A DNA stretch of 64,000 nt from Tsukamurella sp. TY48 (GTDB taxonomy: Bacteria > Actinomycetota > Actinomycetes > Mycobacteriales > Mycobacteriaceae): positions 124,001-188,000 of the forward strand of contig NZ_BPMV01000001.1 of the NCBI RefSeq assembly GCF_019656655.1, in the 5' to 3' direction. The notes below the pieces were generated by a model. That model did not search any database, was not told the DNA's origin, and worked only from the letters and a program-made list of their open reading frames with translations. Below are positions 1-7,720 of this stretch, piece by piece. Position numbers and translations under genes: made by a program. Each line of letters begins with the position of its first letter. The first letter of the stretch is position 1.

Positions 1-2
1 AG

Positions 3-413
3 TTGGATCCGCCGGTCGCGGTGGTGCTGATCACCACGCTGGACACCGACGCCGTGCTGGTGGACGGATTGGCCGCGGGCGCCGCGGGATTCGTGGTCAA
101 GACCGCCGAGCCCGCACTGCTGGCGTCCGCGGTGCGGACGGCTGCGGCGGGCGGTTCCCTGCTCTCCCCCGATGCGCTGGCCCGGCTGGTGCGCCTGGCG
201 GACGACCGGCCGCGGCGCGATCCCCGACTCGACGCCCTGGGCGCGCGAGAGCGGGATGTCTTGCGGGAGTTGGCTCGCGGAGCCTCGAACGCCGAGATCG
301 CGGCCGGCCTGTTCTTGGCGGAATCCACGGTGAAGGGCTATGTCTCGGCGCTGATGACGCGGTTGGACTGTGCGAACCGGACCCAGCTCGCGCTGCTGGG
401 GGCGACGCTGTGA
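3..413 (+). CDS. LuxR/NarL-family response regulator, 5' end outside the window
   Basis: The reading frame is open at the window edge, so the first visible codon is not the start. About 60 residues match the end of a receiver domain, including the hydrophobic strand with a T-T pair near residue 11 and the V-V-K of the conserved lysine strand near residues 31-33; the phosphoacceptor aspartate lies outside. Residues 78-134 form a LuxR-type helix-turn-helix (L-x-x-R-E-R-D-V-L then N-A-E-I-A-x-x-L-F-L-A-E-S-T-V-K). The stop overlaps the GTG start of the lycopene cyclase gene by four bases, so the two are translationally coupled. The paired sensor kinase would lie upstream. Control of carotenoid or envelope genes is only an inference from position. 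Confidence 0.85.
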   Translation: MDPPVAVVLITTLDTDAVLVDGLAAGAAGFVVKTAEPALLASAVRTAAAGGSLLSPDALARLVRLADDRPRRDPRLDALGARERDVLRELARGASNAEIAAGLFLAESTVKGYVSALMTRLDCANRTQLALLGATL

Positions 414-1465
414 CCGATCTCGTGGTGCTCGGCCTCGGCCCGGCGGGAAGGGCGGTGGCGCACCGTGCGGCCGCGGCGGGGATGACGGTGCGCGCCTACG
501 ATCCCGCACCGGATGCCCGGTGGCGCCGCACGTTCGGGATGTGGTCGGACGAGGCGCCCCGGTGGTTACCGGACGCGGTGATCGCCGCGCGCTCGTACCC
601 CGCGGTGGTCGCGGGTTCGCGCCGGGAACTGGGCCGGGAGTACGCGGTTGTCGACACCGATCGGCTGCAGGACGCGTTACCGCTCGACGATGTGCGAGTG
701 CACGCCGAGCCGGCCGACCGTCGCGGGCACGGCGGCGCCTTCGTGGTGGACGCACGCGGCCCCGGTCCCGGCGCGGACGGTCCGCGGCAGACGGCCGCGG
801 GTGTTCTGGTGCCCGCGGGCGAGTACGACGAGGTGTGGATGGACTGGCGGCCGGCGCCGGGCGTCGGCGCGCGTGAGCCGGCGTCGTTCCTGTACGCGGT
901 GCGGGTGACGCCCGATGCGGTGCTGGTGGAGGAGACCTGCCTGGCCGGTGCGCCCGCGCTCACCGTCGACGCGCTGGAGGCGCGGTTGCGCGCCCGGCTC
1001 GCCGAGCGCGGACTCGCCGCGGCGGACGTGCACGAGCGGGTGGACTTCCCGCTCCTGGAGCGGGGGCCGCGCCGCGGATCGTCGTGGTGCGGCGTCGGGG
1101 TGCGGGGTACCACGCTGCACCCGGCCACGGGCTACTCGGTGGCGGCCTCGCTGGCCTTCGCGGACGATGCGGTCGAGGCCGTAGCGTCGGGACGCTCCCC
1201 TGTGGGGGTCTCGGACCTGGCCGCGCACCGCCTGCGTGCGGCGGCGCTCGGAGCGCTGCTCGGGATGCGGCCCGCGGAGCAGCGGGCGTTCTTCGAGGTC
1301 TTCTTCGGGCTGCCGGACCGGCACGTGCGGGCATTCCTGTCCGCACGTTCGGGACCGGCCGCGACCGCCGCTGCCATGGGGGCGGCGTTCGCGGCGGCGC
1401 CGTGGAATCTACGACGGCGCCTGGCCGGGGCGATTACTCCGCGGGCGTATCCGACGCGCCGCTGA
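410..1465 (+). CDS. crtY: Lycopene cyclase family flavoprotein
   Basis: Lycopene cyclases close the ends of lycopene into rings in carotenoid synthesis. This 351-residue protein has the expected dinucleotide-binding start (G8-L-G-P-A-G13), the family motif M-D-W-R at residues 144-147, E-x-T-C-L-A near 175-179, and H-P-A-T-G-Y further on, all typical of CrtY-type cyclases. The length is slightly below the usual 380-400. The start is GTG, overlapping the response-regulator stop by four bases. No other carotenoid gene is visible here. The 3' end runs 32 bases into the convergent thioredoxin gene. Beta-ring specificity is inferred from the family. Confidence 0.85.
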   Translation: MTDLVVLGLGPAGRAVAHRAAAAGMTVRAYDPAPDARWRRTFGMWSDEAPRWLPDAVIAARSYPAVVAGSRRELGREYAVVDTDRLQDALPLDDVRVHAEPADRRGHGGAFVVDARGPGPGADGPRQTAAGVLVPAGEYDEVWMDWRPAPGVGAREPASFLYAVRVTPDAVLVEETCLAGAPALTVDALEARLRARLAERGLAAADVHERVDFPLLERGPRRGSSWCGVGVRGTTLHPATGYSVAASLAFADDAVEAVASGRSPVGVSDLAAHRLRAAALGALLGMRPAEQRAFFEVFFGLPDRHVRAFLSARSGPAATAAAMGAAFAAAPWNLRRRLAGAITPRAYPTRR

Positions 1466-1802
1466 AGTCCGCCTGCTCGATGTCGAGCGCCTTCGCCTGG
1501 GCGATGAGGTCCTCGAGGGCGGCGGGCGGGAGCGCGCCGGCCTCGTTGTAGACGAGGTTGCCCTTCTTGAAGACCATCAGGGTGGGGATGGAGCGGATGT
1601 TCGCGGCGGCGGCGAGGCCCTGCTCCGCCTCGGTGTCGACCTTCGCAAAAACCACATCGGGGTGGGTCTCGGATGCCTTCTCAAAGGTGGGCGCGAAGGC
1701 GCGGCAGGGGCCGCACCACGAGGCCCAGAAGTCAACGAGCACGATGTCGTTGCCGGTCACGGTCTGGTCGAACTGCTCTGCAGTCAATTCTGTGGTCGCC
1801 AT
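1434..1802 (-). CDS. trxA: Thioredoxin
   Basis: This is a 122-residue cytoplasmic thiol-disulfide reductant. The active site W-C-G-P-C is at residues 29-33 and the conserved cis-proline (S-I-P-T) at residue 73, both in canonical places. There is no signal peptide. The acidic/alanine tail after residue 108 is a little longer than in classical thioredoxin. A strong Shine-Dalgarno sequence (ggagggg) precedes the ATG. In M. tuberculosis the orthologous region also carries trxA near the suf operon and fadE15, so this is the conserved copy. The gene converges on crtY and overlaps its 3' end by 32 bases. Confidence 0.95.
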   Translation of the reverse strand: MATTELTAEQFDQTVTGNDIVLVDFWASWCGPCRAFAPTFEKASETHPDVVFAKVDTEAEQGLAAAANIRSIPTLMVFKKGNLVYNEAGALPPAALEDLIAQAKALDIEQADFSGASDTPAE

Positions 1803-1930
1803 GACCCCTCCAACAAATTTTCCGACTGCATGATTCCCATTCGCTGAATTGTCGCCGAAGATCGCTATCCTCTAGTCGTGCGCGCATCCGCGGGCATCGA
1901 TGTACACCAAGTACAACTAAGGGGATTTAC

Positions 1931-2503
1931 ATGACCGACGTGCTTCGCGCAGGTAACCAGCTCGGCCTCGGGGAGACCCTGGACTCCCTCAACGGCGGCT
2001 ACACGCTGACCCTGCAGAGCGATGGCAACCTCGTGCTCACCGAGGGCGCCGGCACCGTGGTGTGGGCCAGCGGGACCGACGGCAAGGGCGTCGAGCGGGC
2101 CAACTTCCAGACCGACGGTAACTTCGTGCTCTACAACGGTGCCGGCGAGGGCGTCTGGTCCACCCAGACCGAGGGCTCCGGCGCCGACCGTCTCGTCCTG
2201 CAGGACGACCGCAACCTCGTGGTGTACGCGGGCGACGCCGACAAGTGGGCCTCCAACACCGCCACCGACCAGCCGGCGCCGGCTCGCCAGGCCGCTCCGG
2301 AGCCCGAGCCCGTCGCCGCCGAGGCGCCGGCCCCGGCCGCTCCCCCGGCCCCGCGCACCCACACCGTCGCCTCGGGCGACACCCTGTGGGCCATCGCCGA
2401 GCAGTACCTGGGCGACGGCAACCGCTACACCGAGATCGCGCAGATCAACGGCATCGCGAACCCGGATCTGATCAACGTGGGCCAGGTCATCACCATTCCC
2501 TGA
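1931..2503 (+). CDS. Bulb-type mannose-binding lectin with C-terminal LysM domain
   Basis: Residues 4-110 form a B-lectin (monocot mannose-binding) domain with three Q-x-D-x-N-x-V-x-Y sites: Q29-D31-N33-V35 with T37 replacing the tyrosine, Q60-D62-N64-V66-Y68, and Q91-D93-N95-V97-Y99. A proline/alanine/glutamate linker (about 113-141) leads to a LysM domain (143-189), which usually binds N-acetylglucosamine in peptidoglycan. No signal peptide or membrane segment is visible, so the route outward, if any, is unclear. A Shine-Dalgarno (aagggga) supports the ATG. A strong hairpin follows the stop. The protein could bridge mannosylated envelope glycans and peptidoglycan, or act as a lectin-type toxin; neither is shown by sequence. 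Confidence 0.85.
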   Translation: MTDVLRAGNQLGLGETLDSLNGGYTLTLQSDGNLVLTEGAGTVVWASGTDGKGVERANFQTDGNFVLYNGAGEGVWSTQTEGSGADRLVLQDDRNLVVYAGDADKWASNTATDQPAPARQAAPEPEPVAAEAPAPAAPPAPRTHTVASGDTLWAIAEQYLGDGNRYTEIAQINGIANPDLINVGQVITIP

Positions 2504-2528
2504 TCGCCCCTGATCGTGCGTTGACGAC

Positions 2529-2563
2529 AACGGCCGGCCTTCGAGTCTCGAAGGCCGGCCGTT
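2529..2563. terminator. Bidirectional hairpin terminator
   Basis: A perfect 16-base inverted repeat (2529-2544 and 2548-2563, core AACGGCCGGCCTTCGA) with a 3-base loop lies 26 bases after the lectin stop and 10 bases after the stop of the small minus-strand ORF. Its place between two convergent stops suggests that it ends both transcripts. There is no clear U-run, as is common in actinobacteria. Confidence 0.8.
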
Positions 2564-2573
2564 CCGTTGCCGC

Positions 2574-2711
2574 TCAGGCGCCGTAGCTGCGCGGGTGCGC
2601 GCCGAGCGAGGCCGAGATGACGGCGAGCGGCGTGCTGGCGAGGCGCAGGTTGTGCCGCTCCTGGGGTGTCATGGTCCAGCGGGCGTGGACGCGACGTGCG
2701 AATGCGAACAT
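2574..2711 (-). CDS. 45-residue protein downstream of an M-box riboswitch
   Basis: A 45-codon ORF (begins M-F-A-F-A-R-R-V-H-A-R-W, ends S-Y-G-A) has a good Shine-Dalgarno sequence (gaaaggtg) about eight bases before its ATG and ends just before the hairpin at 2529-2563. It is rich in arginine and alanine, with a short amphipathic stretch and no clear membrane segment. It is the only ORF between the M-box RNA and the terminator, so it is probably the gene controlled by magnesium. In M. tuberculosis one M-box precedes Rv1535, also a small protein of unknown function; homology to it is not claimed. I do not recognise the family. Confidence 0.6.
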   Translation of the reverse strand: MFAFARRVHARWTMTPQERHNLRLASTPLAVISASLGAHPRSYGA

Positions 2712-2905
2712 GATGGTTTCACCTTTCGTGAAGACCCCGCGGACGCATCAACTGCACGAGCGATGCGTGGTGGGGTGGAACAGGATTCGATGGACCGGGC
2801 GTTGCCCCGGTCTGGAATACGGACTATCGCCGGACGGCATCCGTCCTCACCTCCTTCGTCGCATCGTCGATGTGCTGCGCCCGCACCTGCGACGACGAAG
2901 AAGCC

Positions 2906-2937
2906 GAGAACCCGTCGACGGCGCGTCGACCGGTCTC
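2906..2937 (-). promoter_or_regulatory. Hairpin after the M-box aptamer (possible expression platform)
   Basis: On the minus strand just after the aptamer, arms beginning GAGACCGGTCGAC and ending GTCGACGGGTTCTC can pair, with one mismatch and one bulge, around a GC-rich loop. A T-containing stretch follows. It is a candidate for the terminator or anti-terminator stem that reads out magnesium binding. No clean U-run is seen. Confidence 0.45.
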
Positions 2938-2940
2938 GCA

Positions 2941-3106
2941 CCCCTCTCGTCGGGCTTCGGCACTGCGCGACGTGATCCCGTGTCCGGGAAGCCACTTCGG
3001 ATCAACCCTTAATCCGGGAAGATCTGTCCTAACCCTGGGCGTCTCTCGACGTCGTCGGATCAGTGGCCTGTGTTCGCGCAGGAGCCTCACCTAGCGAGGT
3101 ACTGAC
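2941..3106 (-). promoter_or_regulatory. M-box (ykoK-type) magnesium riboswitch
   Basis: Read on the minus strand, the region contains the conserved M-box core in order: CGCTAGGTGAGGCTCCT at about 3083-3099, then GCGAACACAGGCCACTG, then GACGTCGAGAGACGCC, then an A-rich joining region ending with GTGGCTTCC. These agree closely with the ykoK leader consensus remembered from Bacillus and mycobacteria. M-box RNAs bind several Mg2+ ions and switch off downstream genes when magnesium is plentiful. The boundaries are approximate; the outer closing helix is likely formed by ACCTCGCT near 3105 and bases near 2945-2955. The next gene downstream is the 45-residue ORF. Confidence 0.88.
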
Positions 3107-3113
3107 TGAATCC

Positions 3114-3143
3114 AGTATCACCGCGGACCATCGACCGATGCAA
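3114..3143 (-). promoter_or_regulatory. Probable promoter of the M-box transcript
   Basis: On the minus strand, TTGCAT (3138-3143) and GATACT (3114-3119) are separated by 18 bases, resembling -35 and -10 boxes. The implied transcription start near 3107-3109 is right at the 5' side of the M-box aptamer. Confidence 0.5.
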
Positions 3144-3198
3144 CCGTTTTCGCGTCAAGAAAACGTCATCGTCGCGCTACCGGCACTCCATCTGCCGT

Positions 3199-4422
3199 TC
3201 ACTCGCCGCGCAGCAACCCCTTGGCGACATGGGTCACCTGGATCTCGTTGCTGCCGGCGTAGATCATCAGCGATTTCGCATCACGAGCGAGCTGCTCGAC
3301 CCGGTACTCGGCCATGTAGCCGTTGCCGCCGAAGAGCTGCACCGCCTCCATCGCCACCTCCGTGGCCGCGCGGGAACTGTAGAGCTTCATGGCCGACGCC
3401 TGCGCCAGCGTGGGCGGTTTGCCCGCGCGGGACGCCTCGATCGCGGTGAACAGCATGTTCTGCACGTTGATCCGCGCGATCTCCATCTCGGCCAGCTTGA
3501 GCTGGATCAGCTGGAACGTGCCGATCTCCTGCCCCCACAGCGTGCGGGTGCGGGCGTAGTCGATGGACAGCCGCTGCGCCTCGTTGATGATGCCCAGGCT
3601 GAGCGCGGCGATGCCGATCCGTTCGGCGGTGAAGCCCGCCTTGGCGGACGCGCCGCCACCGCCGGGCGTCTCCTCGGTCTCGCCGAGCAGGCGGTCGGGC
3701 CCGAGCTTGACCCGGTCGAAGAACAGCTCGCCGGTGGGCGAGCTCATCATGCCCATCTTCTTGAAGGCCTTGCCCTGGGTGAGCCCCTCCATACCCGCGT
3801 CCAGCACGAAGGTGAGCACCTTGCGGTCGCGGATCGGCGTACCGTCGCCCTCGTCCAGCTTGGCGAAGACCACGATCGTGTCGGCGTGCGGACCGTTGGT
3901 GATGAAGGTCTTCTGCCCGGACAGGATGTAGCCGCCCTCGCCGTCACGGCGCACCGTGGTCTTCATACCGCCCAGCGCATCGGAGCCGCTGTCCGGTTCG
4001 GTGATCGCCCAGGCACCCACCTTCTCCATCGTGACCAGCTCGGGGAGCCAACGCTTCTTCTGCGCGAGCGTGCCGCGGGACTTGATGGTCGAGACGGTGA
4101 GCCCCATGCTCACGCCCATCGATCCGATCAGCCCCAGGCTGACCCCGGCCATCTCCACGTTGAGGATGAGGAACATCGACGAGCTCAGCGTGCTGGAGCC
4201 GCCCGCCTTGGGCTTCTCCCCCGCCTCCTCGGCGGCCAGTTCCGCCTCGAGGTTCTCCCGATTGACCTGATCGATACCGAAGGTCTTGAGCATCTTGCGG
4301 GTGATGTCGTACGGCGGCAGCGCCCCGGTCTCGAGCTCGTCGACGTGCGGGCGCACCTCCTTATCGATGAACGCGCGCAAGGCGTCCCGCACCATCAGGT
4401 CTTCCTCGGACCACTCGAACAT
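3199..4422 (-). CDS. Acyl-CoA dehydrogenase (FadE15-like)
   Basis: A 407-residue flavin enzyme that would oxidise acyl-CoA thioesters to enoyl-CoA. It has the family signatures: A-W-A-I-T-E-P-D-S-G-S-D in the middle, Q-L-F-G-G-N-G-Y-M-A-E-Y near the C-terminus and the final I-Y-A-G-S-N-E-I-Q. The usual catalytic glutamate position before A-G-S-N is alanine; instead F-T-A-E-R-I-G places a glutamate where isovaleryl-CoA dehydrogenase has its base. Reading upstream to 4632 is possible, but the domain begins at M-F-E-W-S-E-E-D, so I chose the ATG at 4422. Its position between suf and trxA matches fadE15 (Rv1467c). Confidence 0.9.
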   Translation of the reverse strand: MFEWSEEDLMVRDALRAFIDKEVRPHVDELETGALPPYDITRKMLKTFGIDQVNRENLEAELAAEEAGEKPKAGGSSTLSSSMFLILNVEMAGVSLGLIGSMGVSMGLTVSTIKSRGTLAQKKRWLPELVTMEKVGAWAITEPDSGSDALGGMKTTVRRDGEGGYILSGQKTFITNGPHADTIVVFAKLDEGDGTPIRDRKVLTFVLDAGMEGLTQGKAFKKMGMMSSPTGELFFDRVKLGPDRLLGETEETPGGGGASAKAGFTAERIGIAALSLGIINEAQRLSIDYARTRTLWGQEIGTFQLIQLKLAEMEIARINVQNMLFTAIEASRAGKPPTLAQASAMKLYSSRAATEVAMEAVQLFGGNGYMAEYRVEQLARDAKSLMIYAGSNEIQVTHVAKGLLRGE

Positions 4423-4561
4423 CGGCAACCCCTTCGGTGAAACGTGTTCTATTTCTCCCCAGTGTGGCACATCACGCGACGGGCCATGACAGACAACCAC
4501 CCGCGAACCTCGCCAGGTGCACCAATTTCGAAATCTCACACTTTTGCGACCACCACTAATA

Positions 4562-4567
4562 TATAGT
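4562..4567 (+). promoter_or_regulatory. Candidate -10 box of the STAND NTPase gene
   Basis: TATAGT lies in an AT-rich stretch (about 4540-4575) unlike the surrounding DNA and 34 bases before the start codon. No convincing -35 box is seen. The interval 4423-4601 separates this gene from the divergent fadE and must hold both promoters. Confidence 0.4.
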
Positions 4568-4601
4568 AAGCTAAACGAGGCACTGAAGAAGGGGATCGAG
4601 G

Positions 4602-7493
4602 ATGCCGTTCGCGAATGGTTTGGCAGATGCAATGGACCTGTCCGCCTTCTGCGAGAAGCAAGAATCTAGTCGATTGTTGCCTCACATAGTCCGCAAACTT
4701 ATTCAATCCTCCCCCTCCTTAGCAGAGTACGACTTTCCGGCTGGGAGATCTGTATGGAGGAGCGGCTACGACGGTATCGTCTCTTCTGAGGCATCGACGC
4801 CATTCATCCCCGCTGGACGCTCTGTATGGGAAGTTTCGAATAGACGCCCGCCCCATAAGAACGCGAACAACGAATATCGAAAGCGAACCAAAAACCCAGG
4901 ATCGCTACAACCAGAGTCGACCACGTTCGTCTACGTTACCATGCGAAACTGGGCAAAAAAGCGCGAATGGAAGGCAGAGAAGCAAGGCGAAGGTGTTTGG
5001 CGCGATGTTTACGCCTACGATGCCAGCGACATCGAGGCCTGGCTCGAAACTCATCCAGAGATACATGAATGGACCTCAATTCAGATTGGCTTGACGCCAA
5101 CCGTTCCCCATAGTTCGGAACCAGTTCCATTCCAACTGGCGGCGGATACCGACAACTTCGTCGGCCGAGAATCCGAGATCGAAACCATTTCAAGAGTTCG
5201 CCCTGGGGGCGTTGCCATAATTTCTGGCCCGCCAGGAGTGGGGAAGACGTCCCTGGCTCGCCAGGTGGCACGCTCTTACCGAAACCTAACGCCTGCTGGC
5301 ACCATTCTCGTGAATCTCCAAGGAACGACTTCCCCGGTCACCCCAGAGCAGGCCATCACGACGATCCTAAGTTCCCTCGGGCTCGCCGGAGGTAACTCTA
5401 CCGAATTCGACCTAGAGTCTGCGATCACAAAGTATCGATCCCTAATGGCCGACCGTCGAGTAACATTAGTTCTCGATAATGCCGCCAATGAACCTCAAGT
5501 CAGACCGCTAATCACCAGCGCTAAAGGTTCAATCACTATCATTACTAGCCGATCTAGGCTGAGCGGCCTCGACCGCAATACCTCTATTCATTTAGATCCG
5601 CTAAGCGACAGTGAATCCATCGAATTGTTACGCAAGGAGATGCCAAACCGTTGCGACACGACTGCTACCGAAACAGCAGCGTTGAGGAAAATTGCTTTTC
5701 ATTGCGGAAGGCTCCCACTTGCGCTAAAGATCATCGGACGTAAGGCCGATCAAACGTCGAAATGGCCGCTGAACCACATCGCTAATCAGCTGTCATCAGA
5801 AAGTACCCGCCTCGATCAACTGAGTATCGGTGACGTTGCCGTGAGAGCGACCTTTTCTTTGAGTTACAGAAGGAGCCCTAAGCGTGTTCAATCGGCTTTT
5901 AGGAGCCTCTCCCTGATTCCCGGTTCTACGTTCGACGAGTTCCTTGCATCTGCCGCCCTGAACACGAGCCCAGCAAAAGCGGCGTCGACAATCGCAGAAC
6001 TCCTCGAACTGGGGCTCGTGGAGCCGTCTCGGACACCGGGTCGCTACCAGTACCATGACCTACTGCGTCTTTTCGGCCAAGAAAAGTCACAAGATAACAA
6101 GTGGATGCACGAATCAGAGCAGTCGTCGAAGCGTGTCGCGAGATACCTCCACCGCAGCCTGGTCGATGCAATGCTGACCTTCGATCCGAAGTCGCGAGAA
6201 CCTATGGACGAGCAGCTCATTCGCGCAGCAATGAATGGAGACCTGCTTCGTTGGCTAGACGGCGCATTCGAGAACATCGACGGACTTCTGCGCGCCTCCT
6301 CTCTGCGACGCGACCACAATGCCGCGCTCGCGATTGCAATACCGCTTGGAATATATCTGGAAACTCGGGCGAATTGGAAGTCGCTGCGCGACGTCGCAAC
6401 CCGTGGCGCAATCGAGATCAATAGAGTCCGCAGCAAAGGGACAGGCGCCGAGCCTGTCATTACCGAGGTAGAGACATCAATCCTTCTCCAAATCGCGAAA
6501 GCTGAGCATGGCCTCCGCGATTTTGATGCGGCATCAAAATTGATCAAACAAGCTGAGACACTTTGCGTTGAAAAGAGATCACTACAGTTTGCAGAGATTC
6601 TCAATATGAAGGGAAACGTAGAGCGATCTCTTCATTCTTACAAGGAAGCAATCACATCATTCAAGCAGTCTGGTGCGCTCGCGAAGGATCTGGGTGCAAT
6701 ATCGCTCGAACGAATGGCCGACCACAACATAGGCGCAACCCTAAGCGAACTAGGTCGAAACGAAGAAGCCATTCCATACTTGGAAAGAGACCTTGTGTCA
6801 TGCCGAGATCGAGGCGACCTATTGGGTGTTGCCCACACGCTTAATACCTTGGGTAATACCTATTGTGCATGCGGTGACTACGATGAAGCGATCAAAGTCA
6901 TCACGGAGTCAATAGACATATATCGAAGACTCGATGACCGAGTGCACGAGAGTTTCGCCCTTAACGATCTTGGTCTGGTGCTGAGACACACGGGCAACCT
7001 CGACGAGGCGTACCGCTGTCACTTTGCCGACTGGGAATTTTGTGTTGAGAGCGCCGATAATTACGGCGCAGGGAAGGCCCTTATCCGCATGTCGGAGATC
7101 CTAGGCGAATTGGGTCCCGGATACCACGAAATCGCTCAAGCATACCTCAGACTCGGGCGTGCGTCGATCAATCCCGAGGCTGAGCCAGATGCTATCGGTT
7201 CGCTGCATTTGACTACATCAGCATTAAGTCAGTCCATCGGAGACAACGAAATCGCTCGAAGATCTCTTGAGATTGCGTACAAATACTACCTGGATATTGG
7301 CAACGTGGCGTGGCTTCACGCGACAGCAACCAAGCAAGCCAAACACATGCTAGACCTGAAATTGCCCGCAGAGGCCAAACGATACCTTGAACAATTTATC
7401 GAGGATGCTAGCCGCCTGGGCGAGACTCAATCGCATAACGTGACAGAGGCAAAGGAACTCCTAGGCATGATCATCGAAAAAGCCCCAAGATAG
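4602..7493 (+). CDS. STAND NTPase (NB-ARC, TPR) with N-terminal nuclease-like domain; likely defence protein
   Basis: The 963-residue protein has three parts. Residues 1-165 form a domain with G-Y-D-G (55-58), I-P-A-G-R-S-V-W-E (69-77), E-Y-x-K-R-T (91-96) and W-x-x-K-x-x-W near 117-123, a pattern I associate with N-terminal effector or sensor domains on bacterial conflict proteins and possibly a degenerate nuclease fold. An NB-ARC ATPase follows: Walker A G-P-P-G-V-G-K-T-S (209-217), Walker B L-V-L-D-N-A (289-294), T-S-R (315-317) and the G-R-L-P-L-A motif (369-374). From about 600 to the end are TPR-type repeats. Base composition is clearly poorer in GC than its neighbours, so recent transfer is likely. 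The start has a Shine-Dalgarno (gaagggga). The trigger is unknown. Confidence 0.8.
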   Translation: MPFANGLADAMDLSAFCEKQESSRLLPHIVRKLIQSSPSLAEYDFPAGRSVWRSGYDGIVSSEASTPFIPAGRSVWEVSNRRPPHKNANNEYRKRTKNPGSLQPESTTFVYVTMRNWAKKREWKAEKQGEGVWRDVYAYDASDIEAWLETHPEIHEWTSIQIGLTPTVPHSSEPVPFQLAADTDNFVGRESEIETISRVRPGGVAIISGPPGVGKTSLARQVARSYRNLTPAGTILVNLQGTTSPVTPEQAITTILSSLGLAGGNSTEFDLESAITKYRSLMADRRVTLVLDNAANEPQVRPLITSAKGSITIITSRSRLSGLDRNTSIHLDPLSDSESIELLRKEMPNRCDTTATETAALRKIAFHCGRLPLALKIIGRKADQTSKWPLNHIANQLSSESTRLDQLSIGDVAVRATFSLSYRRSPKRVQSAFRSLSLIPGSTFDEFLASAALNTSPAKAASTIAELLELGLVEPSRTPGRYQYHDLLRLFGQEKSQDNKWMHESEQSSKRVARYLHRSLVDAMLTFDPKSREPMDEQLIRAAMNGDLLRWLDGAFENIDGLLRASSLRRDHNAALAIAIPLGIYLETRANWKSLRDVATRGAIEINRVRSKGTGAEPVITEVETSILLQIAKAEHGLRDFDAASKLIKQAETLCVEKRSLQFAEILNMKGNVERSLHSYKEAITSFKQSGALAKDLGAISLERMADHNIGATLSELGRNEEAIPYLERDLVSCRDRGDLLGVAHTLNTLGNTYCACGDYDEAIKVITESIDIYRRLDDRVHESFALNDLGLVLRHTGNLDEAYRCHFADWEFCVESADNYGAGKALIRMSEILGELGPGYHEIAQAYLRLGRASINPEAEPDAIGSLHLTTSALSQSIGDNEIARRSLEIAYKYYLDIGNVAWLHATATKQAKHMLDLKLPAEAKRYLEQFIEDASRLGETQSHNVTEAKELLGMIIEKAPR

Positions 7494-7692
7494 TTAGAAT
7501 TGAATCGCAACTGAATTTCGGTCAGGGGCGTCCGGCTGTTTCGCAGATTTGCTGTGGCGCATTGGCATTTGGCCGCCACAACCCCGAGTAACAAGCCGCG
7601 ACCACCTGGATTGCGCGGCGTGAACTCAGCCTGCGAGGAAGCCCGGGCTCATCCCGACTCCCAAGCCCCAATACCATCGGTTGGCGCCACTC

Positions 7693-7720
7693 CATTCCTC
7701 TGACTAAGGTCAGAGGAATG
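7693..7720 (+). promoter_or_regulatory. Perfect 12-bp palindrome across the -10 and start codon
   Basis: CATTCCTCTGAC (7693-7704) and its exact reverse complement (7709-7720) flank TAAG. The TAAGGT at 7705-7710 reads as a -10 box seven bases before the ATG at 7718, so the mRNA would be leaderless. A MarR dimer bound here would block both polymerase and the mRNA start, suggesting autorepression. Confidence 0.7.

Noticed and set aside
3199-4632. A longer acyl-CoA dehydrogenase starting at 4632
   Set aside because: The extra 70 residues do not look like family sequence and would overlap the divergent NTPase gene and its promoter.
7494-7692. A possible integration site (att) at the right border of the NTPase gene
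   Set aside because: No direct repeat matching the left border (4423-4601), no integrase and no tRNA gene were seen; the gap appears to hold no gene.
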